From assembly GCA_946699065.1 (NCBI GenBank), contig CAMPDV010000109.1:248001-312000 (forward strand): a DNA stretch of 64,000 nt, in the 5' to 3' direction. The notes under the pieces are model-generated. The model worked only from the letters and a program-made list of their open reading frames with translations. It was not told the origin of the DNA and searched no databases. Of the stretch, positions 14,559-26,298 are shown one piece after another. Source of the DNA: Loxodes magnus (Eukaryota > Ciliophora > Karyorelictea > Loxodida > Loxodidae). The position numbers were made by a program, and so were the translations under genes. The stretch's first letter is position 1, and each line of letters starts with the position of its first letter.

Positions 14559-15498
14559 TCATAAATGTTGTGATATTTCTGACTCTAATTTACTGCTTTC
14601 TTCATTCATCAAATTCTAATTACCAGATAGTATATTGGAACTCATTTGGTTGTCTTCATTGTTCTAAACTTGTAGTTAATACTCATTCTGATTATTTAGT
14701 TGTTCTTAATCTCTTTCTTACTCTTACTCTTATAATTACTGCTCAGCTTCTGCAACTAGTATTTTAAACTACTTATTACCATGATATACTATATATACTG
14801 CTATTGCTATTGTAATCACTATGCTTATTACTACAACTGCTCAATATCATGGCTTAGGATCAAATTTCCCTTTAACAGCATCTGAAACAGACCCTAGGTT
14901 TACTCCAATATAGCAAAACATTGCATATAGTGGTATCATTCCTAAACTTCCTAATAAGTATGTTCTTAAAGGCAAATGAGTTACAGCCATACCATAGTTA
15001 ACCAAAGTAAAAGGAACAATTAAAGAAATCCTTAAGCAGATCACTATCTTTAATCCTTTTGTCTCTAAAGCCTTATCTAGCGCTTTAAGCTTTTTGTACT
15101 TTCTAAAGCAACACTCTTGCACTTACTCCTTTAAAATATACCTTCCTAGCAAAAAAGCCAGCGTTCCGCCAATGGTATTACAAACATAAACTGCTATTAA
15201 AGACAAAATCCATCCAACTTTATATCATAAAGTTACCTCAAACACCAAATATGATATAAAATATATAAGCCATTCCAAAGGTTATTGGAATAACAGGGAC
15301 TAATAGGATTATAGCTATTATATAGATTATACAGAATATTAGTATTCCTAGTGCTTAATTCTCTTTTATCCAGTCAATAAAATTCTCTATAGTATGTGCT
15401 CAGGAATTTATTCTAATTAAGAAATACAAAAATAGTCCCAGTACCACTGCACAAAATAGCAAAGGCTTCATATACTTAAAAAATTTAGCTCTGTTCAT
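14559..15498 (-). CDS. VTT-domain (TMEM64/DedA-type) membrane protein
   Basis: Removing a 19-nt intron (15218-15236, GTAACTTTATGATATAAAG read on the minus strand) joins two frames into 306 residues ending at TGA 14559-14561. The protein has an N-terminal TM segment (about 11-28), a second hydrophobic segment (about 52-70), then the VTT/SNARE-associated core: a re-entrant helix ending F-G-V-W, the NTIGGTLAFLLGRY motif typical of the family, a charged linker, P-F-x-x-V-N-Y and two further TM segments including WYWAVVVISIVITIAIAVYI. A Q/E/N-rich cytosolic tail of about 70 residues follows. Family members (TMEM41/TMEM64/VMP1/DedA) are membrane scramblases or trafficking proteins of the ER and endomembranes. 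DPKPW just before the last TM segment favours the TMEM64 branch, but that is a guess. Two Trp residues are TGA. Confidence 0.85.
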
Positions 15499-16250
15499 TC
15501 TTTTATTTCTCTTAAATAGATAAATCTTATTTAATAATATGGAATTTAAGCTTTAGCTGTAACTTCTATATACCAAAGAATTAGTTTGAAGGTTTGCTCT
15601 AAAGAAAGGAAAGAGATATAACTTAAATAATCTGCTTTCATTTCCTTACTTCCTCTTTAAGATTCATAATCATAATTATCAGAAGTAAAAGAGTAAGGAT
15701 ACTTTAGCATCTATTATGGTTAGTAAACTAGCAGATAAATAAGCTTCCAGCTAGCAGAGTAGTTAAGCTTAAAAGCAGTAATTAGATATATAAGAATGCT
15801 ATAACTATTGGGAGACTTTAAGCTTCTTTAACAGTTCAAAATCAAAAATTCCTACTAGTTATAGTTGAATAGCTAGATTTTGATGAATATGGTTAAATTA
15901 GTTATTCATAATAACTTAAATTTAAGAAAGCTTGGATAGTCTAATAAAGCTTGAATAAAAGCAAAGGAATACAAATCCAAGTAGAAGCTGCTTTCTACTT
16001 ATAAAAGTGGGATTACAATATAAATAAAAGCCCTCAGTTTATTATTTAATAATACATTAATCTACTTTTAAACAAGCAGGAGCAAATATAAATCTAAGTG
16101 GTAATAATTAAAATATAATTAGTAAGGATTATTGGGTATAAGTATCAAGTTTCAGGATAAATAGATAATAAACTAAATTTATTTAAATAAATGAAGATTA
16201 ATTAGTAAAGAAAAGGTTTCGTTCTGGATTGTATAAGATAGGAGTCTTAA
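15499..16250. other. Intergenic, partly coding-like
   Basis: The spacer upstream of the minus-strand VTT gene and the plus-strand gene at 16251. The segment about 15700-16200 is somewhat purine-rich and could hold a 5' exon of the downstream gene, but no frame can be supported. Confidence 0.3.
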
Positions 16251-16982
16251 ATGCCAAAATATAACTCATTGAGTGATAAATACTTAACTGGATACTTTGA
16301 TAGTAAGAATAAAATCAAAAATTTGATGCTAACTGGAGTGATATCTAAGGAATCTTATTTGAAGATATGCCTAAATACTCCATAAAGTAGTAGAGCAAAT
16401 TCTAGGTTATAAAATAAGCGCTTGAAATGATTAAAAGATAAAAGGCCTCAGGTAAGCTTTTTTATTTAGACTCCAACAGCAAGAATAGGATAATAAGTAT
16501 TTCATAAAGGCTATGATAATTACAATGCTACTATGTAAAGTTCTAAGTTTAAAACATAATAGGAAGTGAAGTTTCCTGATTTTGGCTTATAAGAACAACA
16601 ATATCAAACTTTAAAGTAAGGCTCTGAAAATCTATCTTTCTCTCATATTATACAAGAACCTCAAAGACCTAGAAGTAGTTCAGCCTCAAAAAGAAATCAA
16701 GGCAAGCTTTTCTTTTATAAAAATCAATTTTAAGAGATGAATAGGACATATGCCAACAAAACTCCTGATATTAGGAAAAAAGAACAGAAATAGTATAATG
16801 GCAAAAGCACAAATCAATCTTACCTCAAATCAGAAGATTTAAAATAAATAATAGATAAATATTAAAAGAAAGTTTAAACATTTCAAGAGTTTGATGGATA
16901 GAGTCCAGACTTTCAAAAATAAAGCTAGAAATTCCAGAATTTTAGTTAATAATAAATAAGTAAGATCAAAACAAGTAACTGA
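16251..16982 (+). CDS. Small basic hypothetical protein
   Basis: A frame of 243 residues from ATG 16251 to TGA 16980-16982 with only one internal TGA. It contains an 18-nt GT-AG segment, GTAAGCTTTTTTATTTAG, starting near 16453. This is divisible by three, so it may be spliced or read through without changing the frame. It precedes a T-P-T-A-R-I motif. The protein is rich in K, S, Q, N and R with no TM segment; composition resembles microtubule- or cilium-associated small proteins, but I recognise no domain. A second frame upstream of the putative intron is also open, so the N-terminus is uncertain. Confidence 0.5.
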
Positions 16983-18207
16983 ATTACTAGATCAAAACAC
17001 TACTTTCTCTTAATTATTTTTCTCTAAGTAGTTCTTTTCCAAGTATTACATTTCTTTACCTTGATTTTAATACATTTGTAATTACTAGCAATAATAAAGC
17101 TTGCATATTGGGGACTATAATAACTAATAATAGCAATCAAGATATTTTATTAAAGCTTCATTATTCTAAACTATGATCTAATTTATTAAAGAAGGAGAGT
17201 GCTTGATTGCTTATCCTCTTAATATTTCACCTTTAATTTAAATATTTTTAATGGCTTTTTACTATCTTTAGAGTTATTAAGACTTATAGCCCTTTTCTTA
17301 TTTTTATCTCTTTAGTTTTGTAAAGGTAAGGATATGAATATCAATTGGGTTTTCCATAATAACTTTTCATTTATAAAATTTCTCTCAGAAGGCTTAAAGT
17401 TATCCTGCTATCTTATCTTTAATATAATGGAACTAAGATATTGATATACTCATCTTATTGGTATAGAAAATAAGGTTTCAAAGAAGTTAAAAGTAAATAT
17501 TTAAATTATAACTTTAAAGGTATAAATAGACATACATTCACAGCATTAGACCATTATCATTCAAATCTGAATAATTAATACTCTTGCTTGCTAAAACCTT
17601 AAAGGCTATCTTTCAAAGCTTTCGTTAAAGTTTAGTAGAAATACTTTAAGTATATTGTTCATATTGATTAGGATAGAAGATAAATTAATATGGAAGTAAG
17701 TTTTATCTCTTAAAGTCTCACTTAAGAAATATATGCATAGAGTACTTATCATCAGGAAAATACATTAAATAAAGGCATGATTAACTAATTTTGAAGGCCT
17801 TTTGCTAAATAGGGTGAAATAGCTTTAAGATATTATTTATATACTAAATAACTAAATTGTAGCACTTTACTATTATAAGTATAGGTATTAGCAGAATATG
17901 GAAAATAAGAGTTAATAATTAAACCATTTTTACCATCCTTTATTATAGCTTGTTAAGTAAAAGAAAGAGATTCAATATTAAGCCTTCTTTAGAATTGTTA
18001 AGATAAAACTAAAGCTTAGCTTAGTTTAATAATTCATAATATACTTAATTATTATTTACTTGGTACACTTGACAAATAAAAACTGGAAAGTAATTTGACG
18101 CAGAAATATTGATAGCAAAGTAAAGAAAGGAGATAAGTATATAGATATTAGTTAAGCTAGATAAATAGAATGTGAATATAATTTACAATTTATATACTAG
18201 AAATAAA
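16983..18207. other. Intergenic
   Basis: AT-rich spacer before the kinase gene. No supported gene, RNA or repeat. Confidence 0.35.
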
Positions 18208-20389
18208 ATGGAAGTAATTCAGGAAATTGACGAAAACTAGGAAAATTAGGTTTCTTCATTAGAATACAGTTCCAATTCTCCAATAGTACATGAATTTAGC
18301 CTTTATTCTAAAATTTGTCCATCAGTTAGTAATCAATGGTCAGATAACAGTCTAAAAGAGCATGCAGAATCAAAATTAGGTAATTTATAATTCAGCTCAA
18401 TCATGTAATGAGTTTTCTTTCTAAGATATTTTTAAAATAAAGAATTTGGATACAGGGGAATAAATAGATTTATAGGAAAAGAATTTGTGATAGTTAGAAG
18501 AAAGCTTTAAAAAAGTATGCTCTTTTACTGACAGAGATACATCTTCCTTATCTTGATGTGATAATTATTGCTTGTAAAGAAGAAACCTTCAAGATAAGTT
18601 ATGGACTGCTTGTGAAAGAGGAGACTGTAATAGTATAAGGAATATCCTGAATAGAAAAGTACATGGAGATCTTACTCCAGTTCTTGACTGTCAAGGTTTA
18701 GACGACTGAAATGCCCTGCATATTGCTGCTAATGCTGGATAGAACTAAATTATATTAGAATTTATAAGGTCAAAGGAAAATTTCTCAGTAGATGCTGTTA
18801 CTTCAGTTGGAAGAACAGCTTTACATATAGCTTCACTTAGAGGTTTTAAAGATGTAATAGAAACTTTATTAATTCTAGGTTCTAATATAAATGCATAAGA
18901 TAGTGACTTGAACACTCCACTACATCTTGCTTCAATGCATGGAAATAATGATGCAGTTTAGCATCTACTTAAAAAGAACGCAATCCCTACATTATAAAAT
19001 AAAGAAGGCAAATTGCCATGTGAAGTATCATAAAACTATGAAGTCTATCAGATATTAAAGAACTACAGCATGACTATCAAAAAGAATGACTATGGAAGAG
19101 TCGCTTTTCATAACAAAATACTGATACATAATTCTAGAACTGATCAAGTATAAAAAATGCTGCAAACTTTGTAGAAGCCATTCTAATAAACTCATGATTT
19201 AGGAAAAATCATAGAAGAAAAAAGAGAAATTAGAGCATAGTTAGAGAGAACAGTAAAGTATCGAAATTAGGTACTAAGGAAAATATAAATTACTGAAATT
19301 GATTAAAGTGAGATATAGAAGTCTTTTTTATAATAAGATACTGAAGAAAGTTAAGAAGTTTAAGAAACATCTTTAAAAAGGAACCCTTGGGATTTCACAT
19401 TGATAACAGAGTTGGGAAAGGGTTCTTTTGGAGCTGTTTATTTAGTTAAGAAGAATGACACAAATAAATTATATGCAATGAAGATTTTATAAAAGTCACT
19501 TGTGATGGGATAAAATCTGGTAAGATATGCTATGACTGAAAGGAATATTCTTAGTGTAAGTACTCATCCTTTCATCGTTAACTTAAATTATGCTTTTCAA
19601 ACGAGTGATAAGTTGTTTCTTATACTAGATTATGCCTCTGGAGGAGATTTAGGTTACCATTTATCTAAGGAAAAGAGATTCAATGAATATAGAGCAAGGT
19701 TCTATTTATGCGAAGTTTTACTTGCCATTGAATATTTGCATGCTAATGATATCATTTATAGAGATTTAAAGCCTGAAAATGTAGTAATTGAAACAGAAGG
19801 TCATGCACTTTTAACAGACTTCGGACTTAGCAAAGAAGGAATTTTTACAGATTAATAAACTAAAAGTTTTTGTGGAAGCATAGCTTACTTAGCTCCTGAA
19901 ATGCTGAAAAGATAAGGACACGGAAAAATGGTTGACTGGTATCTTCTAGGAGTTTTGTTATATGAAATGCTTACAGGGAGACCTCCATATTTCTCACATA
20001 ACAGGTAAGAGTTATTATTTACTCAGGGAAGAACTATTCCATAATATTGAAAAAGGAAAACTAAAAATACCAAGCTATTTTTCAATAAACGCAAAGAATT
20101 TACTAATAGCTGTAAGATATTCATTTAGTTACTTGAAAGAAATCCTGCAAAAAGATTAGGCTCATAGAATGGAGCTGAAGAAATTAAGAGCCATCCTTTC
20201 TTTGAGGGGATAGAATGGTAAACGATTTATAAAAAATAAATAAAACCGCCTTTTCATACTCCAAGAGTTCTAAAAATGAAGAAAGTTAATCCCAATAAAG
20301 TTTATGGAGAAACTGATAAAAAAAATGAGAACTTAATGGGATGGAGCTTCGCAATATAGATTGGAAAATCGTCAGTTATAGATAATTGA
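18208..20389 (+). CDS. Ankyrin-repeat AGC-family protein kinase
   Basis: 708 residues after removing introns of 16 nt (18380-18395), 22 nt (20005-20026) and 17 nt (20112-20128); the exon total is exactly 709 codons including TGA 20387-20389. The N-terminus is acidic. Ankyrin repeats span about 135-300 (DDWNALHIAA, with W162 coded [26 protein letters not shown]). A charged coiled linker follows. The kinase domain (about 390-650) has the glycine loop [11 protein letters not shown], the VAIK-type lysine in [17 protein letters not shown] (DFGLSKEG), the AGC T-loop TKSFCGS, the LAPE motif and K-R-L-G before the C-lobe end. The C-tail carries PPFHTP and a hydrophobic-motif-like MGWSFA with a phosphorylatable serine. 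All catalytic residues are present, so it should be an active Ser/Thr kinase, related to the S6K/PKA/PKC group. Ankyrin-AGC fusions are seen in other ciliates and protists; the partner is unknown. Confidence 0.93.
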
Positions 20390-21788
20390 AATAATGATGT
20401 ACCCAATCATAATTAATACTTTAGGTGCTTTTTTTATTATATTTTTCAGTTATTAAGGCTTAAGCCATATATGTTTGATGCTTAGTTTTCATAAACTACT
20501 TCAACATACATTTGAAGACTGATTTCATTAAGTTCTATACCAAATTAATAAAATTATAGTTGCATATAGCCAATTCAACAATCTAAGTCTCATTTCAAGA
20601 AAGTTATATAGTTATCAAATAAAATTAAAACTATCCTTACAGTTTGTAAAAGGCAATTGCTAGCTATAGTTCTTTAGATTTATTTCCTTTTTATATGAGA
20701 GTATAACTTTTAATTACACTTTAAAGGTAAGTAGCTTGATTTATTATTTTGGGTGAAGTTAATAAATATTTAAAATTAGATTTTGAGCTAATTAATTATT
20801 TCATCTTCAGATAAAATGCAAAATCTTGAAAAATTAAAACAGAAAGTAGTAATTTATATTATAGATAGCCTAATCTCTGTTTCTAACTCTTTGCTTCTTA
20901 TTTTTTTATAATCTAATGAAAACTTCTTATCTGCTTAATAATCTGCCAAATTGGAAATATTTCAGTACCTAGTATTTTATAATTATTTTAGCATTAATGA
21001 GTGAGTAACTATTAACTTAATACTGTACTGCGAACAGAAATGCTATTTAAATATATAAAGATAAATTAATAATTTTATAATCCTTTTCGATTGCATATTT
21101 TAAAATCTAAAGTTGCAACTATAAGATATATTTCTCTATAATTAACATGTACTATATGGATATTTAAATATATCTATGTCTATTCAGTTTTTTTATTCAA
21201 ATTTGTCTCAAATTGAAATATTTAATAGTAGTCATATTCTATATCTGTCATTCTCTATGGATTTCAAAATTAAATCGCTTTCTCAATTCTCTTTTTATTA
21301 TTTAACTCTTAAGAAAAATTGCTCCCTTTAAGTCTATATAACCATAAACTTCTTAATTAATCATAATAAAAATATCAGTCTAGCATTACCAATATTTAAA
21401 CATGATTTAAATATGTTTCTACTATTTTTCTATGTATCTTAGTGCTATTAAAGTGATACTATTTTTGTAAACGATTTCTTTATAATAATATTTAGCTAAT
21501 TTCTATATTATTCTTCATTACTCTTTACCTATATCTTTAAAGATCAAAATACTGAATAATCATTATATAGACATAAACTTAGAAATACAAGAAGTTGATA
21601 GTTTGAAGATGCTTTCTCTCTACTCTTTAATTTACTTCTTTTTTGAGATAAGCATTTGAATATAGTATAAACATATTGAAGTATCTTTATAGTACTAAAC
21701 ATTATTATTTAATCCATTTATTTATTAGCATATTAATGAGATATATAATACCGCTATTTGTTATATGAAAACTTATTTTTAATATTTT
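20390..21788. other. Convergent intergenic region
   Basis: AT-rich region between two genes that end towards each other. No feature seen. Confidence 0.4.
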
Positions 21789-24700
21789 TCATCTAAATTT
21801 GCTCTTTAGGGACAAAGGAGGAATGTTTTCTTCTGTTTTCTAAGTAGAAGTAGTTCTGCTACTCAAGCACTCTACTTGTTTGTATTTTTATGCACTTTCT
21901 CCTGAGTTTTCTATTGTTTCCTACGAGTCATGGATTTAGACTTCTACTTTCTCTTTTTACTAATCAACCTTTGGAGTTGCTGAACTCTCGCTAAACTGAA
22001 GACGATTATGATTTTTTTCATCAAAGTAGAAACTACTTTAATTTGTGTCTATTAGGTTTGCTTCACTTTCTCTTTCTGTTTTTTTTTACTATTTTAGCAA
22101 ATAGAAAAGCCCTTCCATCTGTTGTTTCATTACATCTATCTATATTTAGATTTTCTGTGTAATAGCTTACATTTTGCTTTTTTATTGTTTGATTTAAGCT
22201 TTCGTTGTATTCTATAAGTTTCTTGTCAAAACTATTTTCATTTAATTTATTCTCTGAAAAACTTTTTTCTATTTAAAGCTCTTTAAGTGAGCTACCCAAT
22301 AAACCTTTATCACCACTATTAATTTATCTTAGTGAAAGCTAATGAGTAAAAAACTTTCCTAATTATTAAGCGTTCATTGATTTATTTAAATGCTTTTCGG
22401 TGCTTTAACTTACATCCTAAGATAGATCTTTTCCAAAAAATCTGTTTTTATTCCTCATTAACGCTATTTTTGTCCAGTCTCTCTTTATTTGCTAACTTTT
22501 ACTTCTATCTGTTTTAGGTGGTATAGGAATATAATTCTAAAATTTATTATCTTTAGGATCATTTAATAACATTTATTCCATAGCTACTCTAAAGATTACA
22601 TTTGCCTTTTTAGTTTCTTTTTTGCTTTCTTCTTTCAATTTCTTTCTTTTAGTTGTTTTGCTTTCTATAATATCAAAGTCAAATCGTGATTTCTTTTCTT
22701 TATTATTCTACTAAAGGAACTACTATATCACAAAATCAGGCTCTGAATTAATTCTCTACTTCTTTTTCTTAGTTTCCTCTGGAACTTAACTCTCTTCATT
22801 TTTCTAATCTTAAACAAGTTTTTTTTCCTCATTTCGACTTGAATCAAAGGTATCATTTAATTACTCATCATTATCCATTTCAATTGAAAAGCATCTTTCT
22901 TGGTTATTAGAAAGCATTTTGAATTTTCTAGAAAAAAAAGTTCCTTTTTAAGCCTAATTAAACTAAAATGCTGATTAGCATTCAAGTGCATCATTATTCT
23001 CTATTATACTTTCCTATGTTTCTATATTCATATCTTCTGACTCATCTAATTTTAACTAAGTATCCATTTCAATATTTTCTTCTTACTCCTCTTCCTCAAA
23101 ATCTTTACTTTTAAGGTCTTTAAATTATTATCTTTAGTACTTTCTAAGAGAAGTTAGTTTTGTAAGGCTCTTTAAAGCTCTATTTTTACCCACTAAGTTC
23201 TATAATGCGAATTACTTTGACTGTTTTTCTGCATTTTTGAAGAAATAGAGCAATTCGTCTAATTCCTATTTAGCTATCTAATTCCTAAGTTTTCTTTTTT
23301 CAGCAATTTCGACCATTTCCATTTTAATATCTGGAAACCTATTCAGCACATCTAAGAAATCTTCTTTTTCAAGTGTAAGTAAATCTGCATCTGATTATTA
23401 GTCTATTTGTATAGTATTCGCTCTTGGAATTTGTAGAAAGATTTCTATTTCTCCAAAATAAGTTCCGTAGTTCAGAGATTTGTATATATACGACTCTTGG
23501 ACAAAGTTAATTCTTCCATTAGTCAAAAAATAGATCTAGCTTGGATAATCATGCTCTTGATAAACTGTTTCTCCTTCATTCATGTGAACAGGAATTAGCT
23601 AGATTGCTATATTATAGATAAATATTTCTGACTTGTTTTCAAAGAAATGTATCTACTTAAGAGCTCCTCTATGAAGTGAATTAGCTACTTCTACTCTTAA
23701 ATGAATCGGCAAGCTAATAAACATGCGCTTCTTCTCATTCCAACTAAAGCACTGTTTGTTACTTGTATATTCTAGTGCCTTTCTCAGTCTTTCTCTTAGT
23801 TCATATGGAATCTTTGCATCCTTTGCAAAGGTATTCATATAAATTGTCTTCTAATTTAAGTTCTACTATCTTGTGTCCATGTTAGCTAGAACAGTACTGA
23901 GAGAGCCTATTGTAAAGCTATAAAACCCAGCGCCACAGAGCATTCACAAAATGGAAATAATTCTTTCAATATTGTTTTAAGCTGAAATATCACCATAGCC
24001 AACCGTCATCAATGTAGTAAAGGCTCAGTAAATTGAAATTAAGTAAAGAGTTTCTTCTTTTTCATCTTAATATCCTTTCTTCGTTACTCAAGTATCAGGT
24101 CCAAATCCTTACATTTTAGCTTGGAAGAACCAAATGCAGCCAACTAAATGAACCAAAATAAGATAGCCAAACATAAAGCAAATAAGCCTAATAAGGCCAT
24201 GATTAATTTATAAATAGTCAGTTATCTTCTAAAATACAGCATTTTCATTAGCAAATTTCAATAGTTTAACTAGTCTCATTATCCTCAAAAGTCTATATAA
24301 TCTAGGCAGTCTTGCCAGCTTTACAAGGTTGTTGTAATTAGTTTATCTCCCTGATATTTAGTAAGTCAATTTCTCGAACACTTAGACAGGTAAACAAGCA
24401 AGAAAGTCAAAAAGGAATCAACTCTTAAGATACTTCATTGCTATCATTTTCCTTGATCTTTATAGATTTCCTTCATCATTATAGTAGCTTGAGATAAAAT
24501 TAACGCATAAATCTATGCAGAACAGAGAGTCTATTACGATATCAAAAATAAACCAATTCTAGCTATCTGATTCTATAAACCCTATTTTATAAGGCATAAG
24601 GGTAGCTGTATATAGTAGTAGAAATATTAGTACGAAATACCAAATTTATTTGAATTTGCAGTTAGGATGGAGTAAGCCAAAAGGAAGCGGAATTTCTTTC

Positions 24701-25092
24701 ACTATTTCTGCTTTTTACTTTTTAAGGAGTTGCATAATGTTTTTTTTATAGTTATGATTGATATCAATGAAATTACAAGTGGTGCCATATAATATATTTT
24801 CCTTCCTTATTGCACATAAGATATTGTAAGATTTAAGCAATACTCTAATCTTTCGTCATCTTTTTTTAAATCTACTTTCAAATAATTAGCTGCTAGTAAT
24901 ATTCGAATCTGTGGAGTTTTATCTCTTATGGGAAGGTATGAAGTTCTGAAATCAGGATTTTGAAGGCTCATTTTGAATAAGCTAATTAAGTTCATTAGAG
25001 AGTGGATTGTTTTCGCTCATAAGAGTAGTAGTTTGATTTAAGAGGAATTTCTTTTTATAATCTTCCTGATTTTGCATTTTAATTTCTTCCAT
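21789..25092 (-). CDS. Voltage-gated K+ channel with cyclic-nucleotide-binding domain (EAG/HCN/CNG superfamily)
   Basis: 1,095 residues from ATG 25092 (a second in-frame ATG is five codons later) to TGA 21789-21791, with one 16-nt intron (22155-22170, GTAAGCTATTACACAG on the minus strand) whose removal restores the frame. The channel module has S1 (IWYFVLIFLLLYTATLM), S2, S3, an S4 with regularly spaced Arg/Lys (LARLPRLYRLLRIMRLVKLL, about 257-281), S5, and the selectivity filter TVGYGD near residue 362, so it is K+ selective by family rule. S6, a C-linker and a CNBD (about 485-565, containing FGEIEIFLQIPRANTI) follow. The phosphate-binding cassette is only loosely conserved, so nucleotide binding is uncertain. 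The last ~500 residues are acidic, then K/S/E-rich and probably disordered. Ciliates have large families of such channels controlling swimming behaviour. Confidence 0.93.
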
Positions 25093-26298
25093 TTTAGTTA
25101 ATTAATTTACTTTAACACTTCCTATCATTCTTCTATCCCTCTTTTTGACATTTAAACTGGAAAGGTGTTAACTTTATATTTCATTCCTTTGTGCTATTTT
25201 TTCTTACTAGCTCCTATACTTTATGCATTATGTATTTAAGATTCTAAATTAAGACTCATATTAAGATTTATTGATTGGATGCAGTAGAAGGTAAGCTAGA
25301 AAGATCTTTAGGTAAATTGCTTACTTTACTAACTTTATTTTAACTTTTGAGAGGCTAAAAGTCATAAAATTAAACTTGTTATCGTGTTTCACAAACAGGG
25401 AACTGAATTGATTTGGTATTATATATTTACTAATCAATATTCAAAAAGATATCTTAGTACTCAAGTATATCCAAATTCATACTAATGAGTTAAGAATAAA
25501 TTACATAAATGAGATAGCTAAGTAGGATTAAGAGACTCAAGTAACACTTGAAGTTTTATTTAGATTTTATGATTTAACTTTAGTTCTTAATATCAAATAG
25601 TTGGGAAATGTAGTTACTTATTGATTCTTAATTCTAGAGAGTCTAGCAATCCAACACAACCAATTAAAATAAGCGCTATAAGATAAGTAAGTAAGATTTT
25701 GACGTTTCGAGAAAGGAGAATTATTAGTGGCTGGAAAACGAAGGAAAACTTTCTATTTGTTGAAATTTAATTAAATTGAAGTTAATAAACTAGATGAGGA
25801 ATAAATATCAAGCTAACTAAATAACAGTATAAACTTAGAAATCCACTTCTAAAGAAAGTTCAAGACTATATTATAAATAACACTTAAAAGACTTAAATAT
25901 AAAACTGATTATATAAAAAGGAGGAATTCAAAATCTTCTCTAGATATAAGTTAAACTAAACGGAAATTGTAAAATAAGTCTTTTAGTTTAACTTCTATTT
26001 TAAATACTTAACTATTAAATATCAGAGTTATTTATAGTATTTACAAACCCTTTAATTAGGCAAAATTATTATATTTAAGTTATTAATATAATTTGAGAAA
26101 GGATTCAAAGCATAATTTATCGAAATTGACTAACTCTATTTAAAATTAAAGATTCCTTTTTATATGTGTAATCGTATTACAAAAGCTTAATTGAAGTTCT
26201 TAAGTAAATCTTTAATATTCCTATTGCTTAATTATCCTTAATAAAATGCTTAAATTAATTTATTATTTTAGATGATATTTCTAAATTAAAGCAATAAT
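25093..26298. other. Intergenic
   Basis: AT-rich spacer upstream of the channel gene. I see no gene or repeat. Confidence 0.35.
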
